Assembly (NCBI RefSeq): GCF_014529935.1
Contig: NZ_JACVFC010000006.1
Coordinates: forward strand, 124,001-188,000
DNA from: Chitinophaga qingshengii
GTDB lineage: Bacteria; Bacteroidota; Bacteroidia; Chitinophagales; Chitinophagaceae
Length of the DNA: 64,000 nucleotides
Direction of reading: 5' to 3'
Below, piece after piece: positions 9,309 to 17,346 of this stretch. Below the pieces are notes generated by a model that searched no databases, was not told where the DNA came from, and saw only the letters and a list, made by a program, of their open reading frames with translations. A program made the translations under genes and the position numbers. The first letter of the stretch is position 1. Each line of letters opens with the position of its first letter.

Positions 9309-10508
9309 ATGCCTACCATTAGCCAGAGAGGTGTGCAAATGCCATCTTCTCCCATCAGAAAACTTGTTCCCTTCGCCGAAGCAGCCAAGAAAAGAGGTGT
9401 GAAGGTATATCACCTGAACATCGGACAACCCGATATCGAAACCCCGAAACCGGTGCTGGATGCGGTGCGCCATTCCGATTTCAAGATCCTGGAATATAGC
9501 CACAGCGCGGGTAATGAAAGTTACCGTCGCAAACTGGTGGAATATTACAGCCGGTTCAATGTTTCCCTGAACCATAACCAGATCATTGTGACCACCGGCG
9601 GTTCCGAAGCCATCGTGTTTGCATTTATGGCCTGTCTTGATCCGGGAGATGAGGTGATTGTTCCTGAGCCTTTCTACGCCAACTACAATGGTTTTGCAGT
9701 AGAAGCCGAGGTGAAAATCAAAACGATTACTGCCAATATCGAAACAGGTTTTGCACTGCCCGCCATGGAAGCTTTTGAAGCGGCTATTACGCCCCGTACC
9801 AAAGCTATCCTGATCTGTAACCCTAATAACCCCACCGGGTACCTGTACAGCAAGGAAGAAATGGAAGTGTTGAAACAGCTGTGTCTGAAACACAACCTGT
9901 TCCTGTTCTCCGACGAAGCATACCGTGAGTTCTGCTATGCCGGCGAACATTTCTCCGCGATGAACCTGGAAGGTATGGATGACAATGTTATCCTGATGGA
10001 TACCATCTCCAAACGTTACAGCGCCTGCGGTGGCCGTATCGGTGCTTTCGTGACTAAAAACCAGGTGGTACTGGACGCTGCCATGAAGTTTGCGCAGGCC
10101 CGCCTGAGCCCTCCTTCTTTTGCACAGATCGCCGGTGAAGCAGCTGTAGATCTTCCGCTGGATTATTTCGATGGTATTAAGGCGGAATACCAGAGCCGCC
10201 GGGATGTATTGGTAGAAGGCCTGAATAAGATCCCTGGTGTGTTCTGCCCTAATCCGGGTGGTGCATTTTATGCCATGGCCAGTCTGCCGATCGATGATTC
10301 CGATAAGTTCTGCCAATGGATGCTCGAATCTTTTGAATACGAAAAACAAACGGTGATGATGTCTCCGGCTACCGGTTTTTATGCTACTCCCGGCCTGGGC
10401 AAAAAGGAAGTGAGGTTAGCTTATGTACTAAACCGTGATGACATTCGTCATGCAATAGTTTGTCTGGAAAAGGCATTAGAAGTATATCCGGGCCGTACCA
10501 GCAAATAA
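9309..10508 (+). CDS. class I/II pyridoxal-phosphate aminotransferase (aspartate aminotransferase-like)
   Basis: PLP-dependent fold-type I aminotransferase of 399 residues. Visible landmarks are the cofactor-contacting CNPNNPTGYLY, DEAYREFCYAG, and the Schiff-base Lys in the DTISKRYSACGGRIGAF segment. The start MPTISQRG precedes the conserved KLVPFAEAAKKRG helix, giving the usual family length. The donor and acceptor are uncertain; aspartate or aromatic amino acid transamination is usual for this branch. A long antisense open frame (9156-10349) is a shadow. Confidence 0.9.
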   Translation: MPTISQRGVQMPSSPIRKLVPFAEAAKKRGVKVYHLNIGQPDIETPKPVLDAVRHSDFKILEYSHSAGNESYRRKLVEYYSRFNVSLNHNQIIVTTGGSEAIVFAFMACLDPGDEVIVPEPFYANYNGFAVEAEVKIKTITANIETGFALPAMEAFEAAITPRTKAILICNPNNPTGYLYSKEEMEVLKQLCLKHNLFLFSDEAYREFCYAGEHFSAMNLEGMDDNVILMDTISKRYSACGGRIGAFVTKNQVVLDAAMKFAQARLSPPSFAQIAGEAAVDLPLDYFDGIKAEYQSRRDVLVEGLNKIPGVFCPNPGGAFYAMASLPIDDSDKFCQWMLESFEYEKQTVMMSPATGFYATPGLGKKEVRLAYVLNRDDIRHAIVCLEKALEVYPGRTSK

Positions 10509-10868
10509 TTTTCCGGAAAAGCCAGGAGTTGATACAGAAGATGGATAAGCCGATAATATATTATATTTAATTATATGTTTACTTTTTATGCTTAATTCAT
10601 CATTTTTTAATGTACACCTCTTGGTTTTTTCATCTTTTGTTTTGTATATTTGATCCAGAAACAACAAAAGATCTAAAAAAACAACAAAAATAAAAATATT
10701 TACATATACGATAGATTGCAAAATCTAAACTTGTTTAAGAAAAATTTAACCTGGAGAATTTCGACAAACGTTTTTTTGGAGCGACCTTTGAATCCACATT
10801 ACAGAAAGAGAATTATCAGTAATCTGTAAAAAGTATAAAGCTTACTAAAACGTTTTAGCAAAATATCG
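10509..10868. other. AT-rich non-coding spacer
   Basis: About 360 nt of AT-rich sequence between the aminotransferase stop and the first sRNA-like unit. Short open frames here have no coding character. No terminator immediately follows the aminotransferase gene. Confidence 0.5.
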
Positions 10869-10942
10869 TATTTTTGTATCAGTTTTTCATAACGTGGAAT
10901 TTATAAAGGCAAACGGCTCTGATCACAGAGCCGTATTTTTTT
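10869..10942 (+). ncRNA. sRNA-like unit A (promoter box, 19-nt leader, terminator)
   Basis: A TATTTTTG -7 box at 10869-10876 is followed by the leader TTTTCATAACGTGGAATTT (10884-10902) and a perfect 9-bp hairpin ACGGCTCTG / CAGAGCCGT with loop ATCA, then seven T (10936-10942). The predicted transcript is only about 60 nt. The leader recurs identically in unit B 228 nt downstream, where the hairpin stem has a different but equally perfect sequence. Transcription itself is inferred. Confidence 0.5.
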
Positions 10943-11099
10943 GTTCCAATATGCCGGTTTTCACCTCAAAACTGCCGAAAATCCACGATTTAGCCTGATT
11001 TGCTAAAATTTTCGGTACTTCATTTCAACATTACACACCTTTTTTTTATAATATTGTTATGTAATAAAACGGCGGAAAAGCTAATGCCTAGTTGCATAG

Positions 11100-11170
11100 T
11101 ATTTTCGTTTGTTTTCATAACGTGGAATTTTAAAATGCAACGGTCCCGATTCCTCGGGACCGTCTCTATT
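11100..11170 (+). ncRNA. sRNA-like unit B (paralogue of unit A)
   Basis: Same layout as unit A: TATTTTCG (11100-11107, one mismatch to the -7 consensus), identical 19-nt leader at 11112-11130, an AAA.GCAA linker, then a perfect 10-bp stem ACGGTCCCGA / TCGGGACCGT with loop TTCC and a weak T/C tail. The hairpin could also act as a terminator for carA on the other strand. Confidence 0.45.
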
Positions 11171-11194
11171 ATATTCCAGTCTTGTTAATGGTGC

Positions 11195-12307
11195 TTATTT
11201 CCGATTAGCCTTGATCATTTCAAAGAAATCATCGAACAGATAGCGGGAGTCGAACGGACCAGGCGTGCTTTCCGGGTGATATTGTACGGAGAATGCCGGT
11301 TTGTTCTTAATACGGATACCTTCCACGGTATTGTCGTTCAGGTTGATGTGAGTAACTTCCACCTGTTCGCTGGCAGCTACTGCAGCAGCGTCTACCGCGA
11401 AACCGTGGTTCTGCGTGGTGATTTCACACAGACCGGTTTTCAGGTTTTTCACCGGGTGGTTGAGACCGCGGTGACCGTGGTGCATTTTATAAGTCGGGAT
11501 ACCATTAGCCAGGGCCAGCAGCTGGTGACCGAGGCAGATACCGAACATCGGTCTTTCTGCGGCCAGGATCTGCTTCACGGTTTCCACGGCGTATTTCAGC
11601 GGAGCCGGGTCGCCAGGACCGTTAGAGATAAAGTAAGCGTGTGGTTTAAATTCCTCGCATACTTCAAATTTGGTATCCGTAGGGAATACTTTCAGGTAAG
11701 CTCCTTTTTCGGACAGGCATTTCAGCATGTTTCTTTTTACGCCGTTGTCCATTACAGCGATGCGGATGTCTGCAGCCGGATCACCGATAAAATAAGGCTC
11801 CTGGGTGGTCACTTCCTGGCAGAGGGCCAGCCCTTCCATAGAAGGTACCTGTGCCAGCTGCGTTTTCAGCTGCTCCACGTCGAGGATCTCGGAAGAAATG
11901 ATGCAGTTCATAGCACCTTTGCTGCGGATATGGGAAACCAGGGCGCGGGTATCCACATCATAAATGGCTACCAGGTTGTTATCGGTCAGGAACTTTTCCA
12001 GGGACTCATCGGCCATCTTCCTGGAATAGTTGTACGCGATATTTTTCGCAATCAGACCACTTATCTTCACACTGCTGCTTTCTACGTCCTCTGTACGGGT
12101 GCCGTAGTTGCCGATATAGCAGTTGTTCATGATAAGTACCTGTCCTTTGTAAGAAGGGTCTGTAAACACTTCCTGGTAACCCGTCATACCGGTATTGAAA
12201 GCTAATTCACCGGCGGCAGTGCCAATTTTCCCAAAAGCTTTTCCCTGAAAAACCGTACCGTCGTCGAGCAACAGTATGGCAGGCTGGATGGTTCTTGTCT
12301 GAGGCAT
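11195..12307 (-). CDS. carA: carbamoyl-phosphate synthase small (glutaminase) subunit
   Basis: Glutamine amidotransferase subunit of carbamoyl-phosphate synthase, supplying ammonia to CarB for arginine and pyrimidine synthesis. 370 residues, full length. The N-terminal CPSase_sm_chain domain contains AFNTGMTGYQEVFTDPSY; the C-terminal class I GATase domain has the nucleophile in FGICLGHQLLALANG and the catalytic His and Glu in QYHPESTPGP. carB is not adjacent. The 5' leader contains a terminator-like hairpin downstream of the predicted promoter, suggesting attenuation. Confidence 0.97.
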   Translation of the reverse strand: MPQTRTIQPAILLLDDGTVFQGKAFGKIGTAAGELAFNTGMTGYQEVFTDPSYKGQVLIMNNCYIGNYGTRTEDVESSSVKISGLIAKNIAYNYSRKMADESLEKFLTDNNLVAIYDVDTRALVSHIRSKGAMNCIISSEILDVEQLKTQLAQVPSMEGLALCQEVTTQEPYFIGDPAADIRIAVMDNGVKRNMLKCLSEKGAYLKVFPTDTKFEVCEEFKPHAYFISNGPGDPAPLKYAVETVKQILAAERPMFGICLGHQLLALANGIPTYKMHHGHRGLNHPVKNLKTGLCEITTQNHGFAVDAAAVAASEQVEVTHINLNDNTVEGIRIKNKPAFSVQYHPESTPGPFDSRYLFDDFFEMIKANRK

Positions 12308-12342
12308 TTCTGGTATCTGTTCTTGTTTTTATATTTTAAAAA

Positions 12343-12374
12343 AAACCTTCAAGGGTTAGTACGCCCTGAAGGTT
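12343..12374 (-). terminator. terminator-like hairpin in the carA leader
   Basis: On the minus strand, AACCTTCAGGG pairs with CCCTTGAAGGTT (one bulged T), followed by T8. It lies between the predicted carA -7 box (12391-12398) and the carA ATG, and may also terminate the upstream zinc-ribbon gene. Confidence 0.8.
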
Positions 12375-12390
12375 CGGATAAAAAACCGTG

Positions 12391-12398
12391 CAAAGTTA
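12391..12398 (-). promoter_or_regulatory. predicted carA promoter -7 box
   Basis: Minus-strand TAACTTTG matches TAnnTTTG. Transcription from it would cross the hairpin at 12343-12374 before reaching carA. Confidence 0.6.
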
Positions 12399-12444
12399 TG
12401 AAATGCAAGGTTTAATTACAGATTTTTTTTGCCTGAAGTCCCGC

Positions 12445-13269
12445 TTATTTAATTTTTAATGACTTTAGTACGCGCCTGGCTACTTGTGGACCGATGGGGT
12501 CGTCATCCCGGTAGTGGATTAAAATCTCCCAGCGATTGGCTCCTTTTACCACCAGCAGGTTCTGGAAAGCCAGGCGGATACCGCCTTTATACAGATAATT
12601 ACCTTCTTCCAGCCGGCCTTGTATGCCTGAAACGAGCACTGGCGTAGTTTTGGCCTGCATGTCAGACATATCCTCCGGTTCCATGGTATGATGACTGTCA
12701 GCCAGTGCATTTTCCAGGGTATTGGTTACATTTTCAAAGTAACTGTACATATTGACTGTAATCCGGATGCCTCCACCCTCTTCATTACGGTAGCTTTTGG
12801 CATATTCCGTGACTTTGGCGGCCTCGGGGTCCAGGGGCTGATCATGTATCCAGAGTTTGACCGGCGTACTGATTTCCAGGGCCTGGCGGCCGATGGTGGC
12901 CGTTTGCCAGCTGGCGTACAGGTACGATTTCGGGACTTTGGCGTACAGCAGGCTGAAGACAGCCTTTTTACCGAATAGCGTACCGGCAGTAGCCAGCAAT
13001 ACCAGTACCAGGGAGAAAAACACGATAACTTTTCCTTTATTGGCCGGTTGCAGTTGTGTTTTTATCCATGCTTTAGCCGCATTGGGCTTTTTTTCTTTTA
13101 TGGAGATGCCTACCGTTTGCTGATATTCCGGGAAAGAACCCATTGGATGGAGTTTTCGCCAGTCGGCGAAGGAATTGGGCAGTTTTTTACCACAAGCGTC
13201 ACAAAAGGTAAGGTATTCCGATTTCAGGGGATTGGCGTGCGAGCAGCTCCCGCAGAGCAGGTATTTCAT
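12445..13269 (-). CDS. zinc-ribbon single-span membrane protein, unknown function
   Basis: Protein of 274 residues that I do not recognise by name. It begins with a four-cysteine zinc ribbon (CGSC near residue 6, CDAC near residue 23) and a short linker. One membrane span near residues 95-118 (VIVFFSLVLVLLATAGTLF) separates this cytoplasmic ribbon from a C-terminal domain of about 150 residues with alternating strand pattern. The layout resembles zinc_ribbon_2-type membrane proteins of Bacteroidota. Monocistronic between rplQ and carA. Confidence 0.75.
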   Translation of the reverse strand: MKYLLCGSCSHANPLKSEYLTFCDACGKKLPNSFADWRKLHPMGSFPEYQQTVGISIKEKKPNAAKAWIKTQLQPANKGKVIVFFSLVLVLLATAGTLFGKKAVFSLLYAKVPKSYLYASWQTATIGRQALEISTPVKLWIHDQPLDPEAAKVTEYAKSYRNEEGGGIRITVNMYSYFENVTNTLENALADSHHTMEPEDMSDMQAKTTPVLVSGIQGRLEEGNYLYKGGIRLAFQNLLVVKGANRWEILIHYRDDDPIGPQVARRVLKSLKIK

Positions 13270-13345
13270 AGGCTATGATTAGGTGTTGGTTATCCCCGGG
13301 GGGAAATACACCATAATATTACAAAATAAATACATTTATTCAATC

Positions 13346-13381
13346 ATAAAAAAAGGACAAAGCATGGCTTTGTCCTTTTTT
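13346..13381 (-). terminator. terminator of the S10-spc-alpha superoperon (after rplQ)
   Basis: Stem GGACAAAGC / GCTTTGTCC with loop ATG, flanked by A and T runs on both sides, 20 nt beyond the rplQ stop. Confidence 0.92.
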
Positions 13382-13400
13382 CTTGTATCGTAATGAACGA

Positions 13401-13898
13401 CTACTCAGCTGATTTTTCTTCGGTAGTAGTGTCAGCAGCTTTTTCTGCAGCAGGAGCAGCAGCGTCAGCTTTCTTTTTAGCACCACCAGCACGACGGGTT
13501 TTCTTAGCAGCAGCTTTTTCTGTTGGAGCGCCGTAGATTTCGTTGAAATCAACCAGCTCAATCAGGGCAACTTCTGCGTTATCCCCATGACGTTTACCCA
13601 GCTTAATGATACGGGTGTAACCACCAGGACGGGTTGCTATTTTCTCACTGATCACGCCGAACAGTTCTTTGATAGCTTCTTTATCCTGCAGGTAGCCGAA
13701 CACGATTCTACGGTTGTGGGTAGAGTCGTTTTTGCCTCTTGTGAGCAGCGGTTCAACGTAAACACGCAGTGCTTTCGCTTTAGCGAGGGTAGTGGTGATA
13801 CGTTTGTGGCTGATCAGTTCGCAAGCCAGGTTAGACATCAGGCTTTTGCGGTGGGCAGCAGTTCTGCTTAATTTGTTTAATTTAACTCCGTGACGCAT
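13401..13898 (-). CDS. rplQ: 50S ribosomal protein L17
   Basis: Last gene of the superoperon, a large-subunit protein near the peptide exit tunnel. 165 residues: a standard L17 core (MRHGVKLNKLSRTAAHRKS at the start, then LISHKRITTTLAKAKALR) plus an Ala/Lys/Glu-rich C-terminal tail of about 40 residues that the compact E. coli-type protein lacks. Such tails are frequent in Bacteroidota. Separated from rpoA by a 118-nt gap with a 36-bp perfect palindrome. Confidence 0.98.
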   Translation of the reverse strand: MRHGVKLNKLSRTAAHRKSLMSNLACELISHKRITTTLAKAKALRVYVEPLLTRGKNDSTHNRRIVFGYLQDKEAIKELFGVISEKIATRPGGYTRIIKLGKRHGDNAEVALIELVDFNEIYGAPTEKAAAKKTRRAGGAKKKADAAAPAAEKAADTTTEEKSAE

Positions 13899-13970
13899 GA
13901 CATTAGTTGTTTTACCCTTACACCGTGTCAGGAATTGTAAGGTACTTTTATAAAAGGATTTGGAATTTGG

Positions 13971-14006
13971 TCATTTGATTATTTAAATATTTAAATAATC
14001 AAATGA
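13971..14006. repeat. 36-bp perfect palindrome between rpoA and rplQ
   Basis: TCATTTGATTATTTAAAT followed directly by its reverse complement, all A+T rich, with no loop. No U-tract, so not a classic terminator. Confidence 0.95.
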
Positions 14007-14016
14007 TCAAATAATT

Positions 14017-15012
14017 TTATTCTTCTTCGAGTTTCAGTTTGGACAGGTCCATACCGAAGTGCAGGCCTCTTTCGCCGAGCACTTGTTCGATTTCGCTGAG
14101 GGATTTCTGGCCGAAGTTTCTGAACTTCATCAGTTCTTCCTGTTCGTATTGTACCAGTTCGCTCAGGGAGTTGATTTTCGCTGCTTTCAGACAGTTGAAG
14201 GCACGCACGCTCAGATCGAGATCTTCCAGTGGTGTTTTCAGGATCTTACGCAGTTGCAGTGTTTGTTCATCCACCACATCTTCTTTTTCAGTGTCTTTGG
14301 TATCAAAGCTGATGTTTTCATCGGTGATGATCATCAGGTGCTGAATGAGGATGCGGGAAGCTTGTTTTACTGCTTCTTCCGGGTGGATGGTACCGTCTGT
14401 AACAACCTCCATGATGAGTTTCTCATAGTCGGTTTTTTGTTCCACACGGGTATTTTCTATGCTGTACTTTACGTTTTTGATGGGCGTAAAGATAGAGTCA
14501 ATAGCGATGTAGCCGAATACTGCATCTTTGGGTTTATTTTCCTCTGCTGGCACGTAACCGCGGCCCTTGCCGATAGTCAGTTCGATATCCAGTTTGGCAG
14601 AAGGGTCCAGGGTGCAGATCAGCAGTTCCGGGTTCATGATCTGGAAAGCGCTGGTGGCTTTTTCGATCATATCCGCGCGGAATTCTGTTTTGCCTTTGAT
14701 GGACAGGGTAATCTTTTCATTCGTTACGTCGTTTTCAGCGATCTTTTTGAAACGAACCTGTTTCAGGTTCAGGATGATCTCTGTAACGTCTTCGGTAACA
14801 CCTCTGAGTGTAGCGAATTCGTGATCGGCGCCTTCAATTTTTATACCCACAATGGCATAGCCCTCCAAAGAAGACAACAGTACGCGACGTAACGCATTAC
14901 CGATAGTCACAGCATAACCTGGTTCTAATGGACGGAATTCGAATTGAGCTTCAAAGTCGGTAGACTTCTGCAATACGATCTTATCAGGTTTCTGGAAATT
15001 TAAAATTGCCAT
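14017..15012 (-). CDS. rpoA: DNA-directed RNA polymerase subunit alpha
   Basis: RNA polymerase alpha, the assembly platform for beta and beta'. 331 residues, full length. The N-terminal dimerisation domain includes RPLEPGYAVTIGNALRRVLL; the C-terminal domain has the helix-hairpin-helix region EDLDLSVRAFNCLKAAKI and LSEIEQVLGERGL. Sits between rpsD and rplQ as in other bacterial alpha operons. Confidence 0.99.
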   Translation of the reverse strand: MAILNFQKPDKIVLQKSTDFEAQFEFRPLEPGYAVTIGNALRRVLLSSLEGYAIVGIKIEGADHEFATLRGVTEDVTEIILNLKQVRFKKIAENDVTNEKITLSIKGKTEFRADMIEKATSAFQIMNPELLICTLDPSAKLDIELTIGKGRGYVPAEENKPKDAVFGYIAIDSIFTPIKNVKYSIENTRVEQKTDYEKLIMEVVTDGTIHPEEAVKQASRILIQHLMIITDENISFDTKDTEKEDVVDEQTLQLRKILKTPLEDLDLSVRAFNCLKAAKINSLSELVQYEQEELMKFRNFGQKSLSEIEQVLGERGLHFGMDLSKLKLEEE

Positions 15013-15045
15013 TGATATGATAGATTTATTAGTTTAAATATGAAG

Positions 15046-15073
15046 TTAGTCCATGGCAATAGCCATGGACTAA
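15046..15073. repeat. intercistronic inverted repeat, rpsD/rpoA gap
   Basis: Perfect 12-bp arms TTAGTCCATGGC / GCCATGGACTAA with loop AATA. Confidence 0.95.
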
Positions 15074-15079
15074 TATTTA

Positions 15080-15685
15080 TTACTTAGAGTACAATTCTAC
15101 AATCAGTTGTTCCTTGATGTTTTCAGGAACGCTCTCTCTCTCAGGATAAGCAATGAATACGCCTTTCATTTCCTTTTCATTCCAGTCCAGCCAGCTGAAT
15201 TTAGGATTTTTACCACGAATAACGCTGGTCAGAGCGGTATTGTTGGCGGTTTTGTTTTTCAGGCTGATAACATCACCTGGTTTCAGTTGGAAAGAAGGTG
15301 TGTTAACCACGATACCGTTAACGGTGATGTGTTTGTGGGATACCAGCTGACGGGCAGCAGGGCGGGAAGGAGCGATACCCAGGCGGAACACGGTGTTGTC
15401 CAGACGTGCTTCCAGCAGTTTAATCAATACTTCACCGGCAACACCTTTTCTGCGGGTAGCTTCGTCAAACAGGTTGCGGAATTGTTTTTCCAGCAGGCCA
15501 TAAGTGTATTTGGCTTTCTGTTTTTCTCTCAGCTGCAGTGCGTATTCGCCCAGTTGTTTACGTTTGCGGTTAGCACCGTGCTGACCCGGAGGGTTACTGT
15601 TTTTACCTAAGTATTTACCATTACCTAAGATTGGTTCGCCAAAAATTCTGGAAATTTTGGTCTTTGGGCCTGTATACCTTGCCAT
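15080..15685 (-). CDS. rpsD: 30S ribosomal protein S4
   Basis: Primary 16S rRNA-binding protein, 201 residues. N-terminus MARYTGPKTKISRIFG, then the S4 RNA-binding domain with RLDNTVFRLGIAPSRPAARQ and VSHKHITVNG. It has no cysteines, so it is the zinc-free form. In other bacteria S4 represses the alpha operon. Confidence 0.99.
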   Translation of the reverse strand: MARYTGPKTKISRIFGEPILGNGKYLGKNSNPPGQHGANRKRKQLGEYALQLREKQKAKYTYGLLEKQFRNLFDEATRRKGVAGEVLIKLLEARLDNTVFRLGIAPSRPAARQLVSHKHITVNGIVVNTPSFQLKPGDVISLKNKTANNTALTSVIRGKNPKFSWLDWNEKEMKGVFIAYPERESVPENIKEQLIVELYSK

Positions 15686-15777
15686 GATTTAAATATAAAT
15701 AGATTTTTTAGTTAATGATGTATGCTCTTCAAAAAATCTGAAAACCTGATCATACACCCAATTATAAATATAAATTA

Positions 15778-15825
15778 CAGATTCCAGATACCCAACTTCG
15801 GTTGAAGTCCGGTATCTGGAATCTG
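15778..15825. repeat. intercistronic inverted repeat, rpsK/rpsD gap
   Basis: Perfect 15-bp arms CAGATTCCAGATACC / GGTATCTGGAATCTG enclosing a second small hairpin ACTTC-GGTT-GAAGT. No U-tract follows. Confidence 0.95.
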
Positions 15826-15838
15826 TTATAATAGCTGA

Positions 15839-16240
15839 CTATACTCTTCTTTTCTTAGGAGGACGGCAACCGTTGTGCGGTAAAGGCGTAACGTCTTTAA
15901 TCATGCTCACTTCGATACCGGAGTTAGCGATTGCACGGATAGCGCTTTCACGACCAGCTCCTGGGCCTTTTACAAATACATCTGCTCTTTTCAGACCGGC
16001 GTCCATAGCAACTTTAGCAGCATCCTGTGCAGCCAGCTGAGCAGCGTACGGAGTGTTCTTTTTAGAACCTCTGAAGCCCATTTTACCAGCAGAAGACCAG
16101 GAAATAACCTGACCGTGTTTGTTGGTGATGCTCACAATAATGTTATTGAAGCTGGCGGAGATGTGTACGTCTCCGTAGTTGTCTACTTTTACTACCCTTT
16201 TTTTACTAGCAGCAGTTTTTGTATTATTTGCTTTTGCCAT
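15839..16240 (-). CDS. rpsK: 30S ribosomal protein S11
   Basis: Small-subunit platform protein of 133 residues. A Lys-rich N-terminus precedes the conserved HISASFNNIIVSITNKHGQV, FRGSKKNTPYAAQLAAQ and the terminal PLPHNGCRPPKKRRV. Between rpsM and rpsD as expected. Confidence 0.99.
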   Translation of the reverse strand: MAKANNTKTAASKKRVVKVDNYGDVHISASFNNIIVSITNKHGQVISWSSAGKMGFRGSKKNTPYAAQLAAQDAAKVAMDAGLKRADVFVKGPGAGRESAIRAIANSGIEVSMIKDVTPLPHNGCRPPKKRRV

Positions 16241-16261
16241 AATTATTTAAATTCCAAATAT

Positions 16262-16348
16262 GAAATTCCAGATCCCAAATCTTCCGATTCCTGTTGACAT
16301 CGAGACCAAACCCCTCGTCTGGGAATTTGGGATTTCAACCTGGGATTT
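16262..16348. repeat. imperfect inverted repeat, rpsM/rpsK gap
   Basis: AAATTCCAGATCCCAAAT on the left pairs imperfectly with ATTTGGGATTTCAACCTGGG on the right; the 114-nt gap contains little else. Confidence 0.75.
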
Positions 16349-16354
16349 TATTTA

Positions 16355-16735
16355 TTATTTCTTAGTTGCTTTTTTCTTACCAGCCACTGTCTTACGTTTA
16401 CCTTTACGGGTACGGCTGTTGGTACGTGTACGCTGACCTCTTACCGGTAAACCTTTCCTGTGACGCAGACCACGGTAGCAAGCGATATCCAGCAGACGCT
16501 TGATATTCATTTGTACTTCAGAACGCAGTTGACCCTCTACCTTAAACTCGCCGTTGATAATGTTACGGATGGCAGCTTGATCATCGTCATTCCAATCCTT
16601 CACTTTCTTGTTTACATCAATTTCCGCCTTGTTCAGGATATATTGGGCGGTAGAACGGCCTATACCAAAGATATAGGTGAGGCCAATTTCTCCTCTTTTA
16701 TTTTTAGGAAGATCTATACCGGCTATACGTGCCAT
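16355..16735 (-). CDS. rpsM: 30S ribosomal protein S13
   Basis: Small-subunit head protein contacting tRNA and the intersubunit bridge. 126 residues, starting MARIAGIDLPKNKRGEIGL, with CYRGLRHRKGLPVRGQRTRT near the C-terminus and a basic tail. Full length; 56 nt after rpmJ. Confidence 0.99.
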   Translation of the reverse strand: MARIAGIDLPKNKRGEIGLTYIFGIGRSTAQYILNKAEIDVNKKVKDWNDDDQAAIRNIINGEFKVEGQLRSEVQMNIKRLLDIACYRGLRHRKGLPVRGQRTRTNSRTRKGKRKTVAGKKKATKK

Positions 16736-16791
16736 ATTTATATTTTAGATTTTATGATTCTGATTAAAAAATCAAATTCCGGGGGATGTTA

Positions 16792-16908
16792 TTATCCCTG
16801 ACGTTGTTTGAAACGAGGGTTCTTTTTGTTGATCACCAACAGAACACCTTTTCTACGAACTATTTTACAATCCGCACTTCTTTTTTTGATTGCAGCTCTT
16901 ACCTTCAT
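16792..16908 (-). CDS. rpmJ: 50S ribosomal protein L36, zinc-ligand-poor form
   Basis: Short 38-residue gene read directly from sequence: starts MKVRAAIKKRSADCKIVRRK, ends NPRFKQRQG, stop TAA. The classic L36 Cys3-His zinc site is degraded: only one Cys (position 14) remains, with Ser, Asn and Phe where ligands usually lie, so this is a C-minus type L36. Position between infA and rpsM matches the usual bacterial order. Confidence 0.96.
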   Translation of the reverse strand: MKVRAAIKKRSADCKIVRRKGVLLVINKKNPRFKQRQG

Positions 16909-16979
16909 GATGATTATTTTATAAAAGGTTATATTTTTTGTTTAATTATCTGCCTTTGCTCGCGTCCGGGTCCTGTCTC

Positions 16980-17198
16980 TTATTTGTATCGGAAAATGAT
17001 ACGGCCCCTTGACAAATCGTACGGGCTCATCTCCACTCCCACCTTATCTCCTGGCAGAATGCGTATATAGTGCATTCTCATTTTTCCAGAAATGGTGGCC
17101 AGGATCTCGTGCCCGTTTTCCAGTTTTACACGGAACATAGCGTTTGACAAGGCTTCTAATATTATTCCATCCTGTTTAATGAGTGCCTGTTTTGCCAT
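16980..17198 (-). CDS. infA: translation initiation factor IF-1
   Basis: Single S1/OB-fold factor of 72 residues, full length, starting MAKQALIKQDGIILEAL and containing ISGKMRMHYIRILPGDKV. It binds the 30S A site during initiation. A TATCTTTG -7 box just upstream suggests it can be transcribed independently of secY-map. Confidence 0.98.
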   Translation of the reverse strand: MAKQALIKQDGIILEALSNAMFRVKLENGHEILATISGKMRMHYIRILPGDKVGVEMSPYDLSRGRIIFRYK

Positions 17199-17215
17199 AA
17201 AAATTTTTAGGACTG

Positions 17216-17223
17216 CAAAGATA
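17216..17223 (-). promoter_or_regulatory. candidate internal promoter -7 box upstream of infA
   Basis: Minus-strand TATCTTTG 18 nt before the infA start; no clear -33 TTTG. Confidence 0.5.
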
Positions 17224-17346
17224 GCATTTATCTTTTGAAATAGAAAAATTTACCTCGATTATTATTAATATTGCCGGTCCGGTTATCAATGCCTGTCTTT
17301 CTTTATTCAAAACCCCTTCACTATTAATCAAATACACTAACGTATT

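Noticed and set aside
9156..10349. 397-codon antisense ORF opposite the aminotransferase
   Set aside because: Shadow of a high-confidence gene; composition rich in His/Phe/Gln from reverse-frame reading and no domain.
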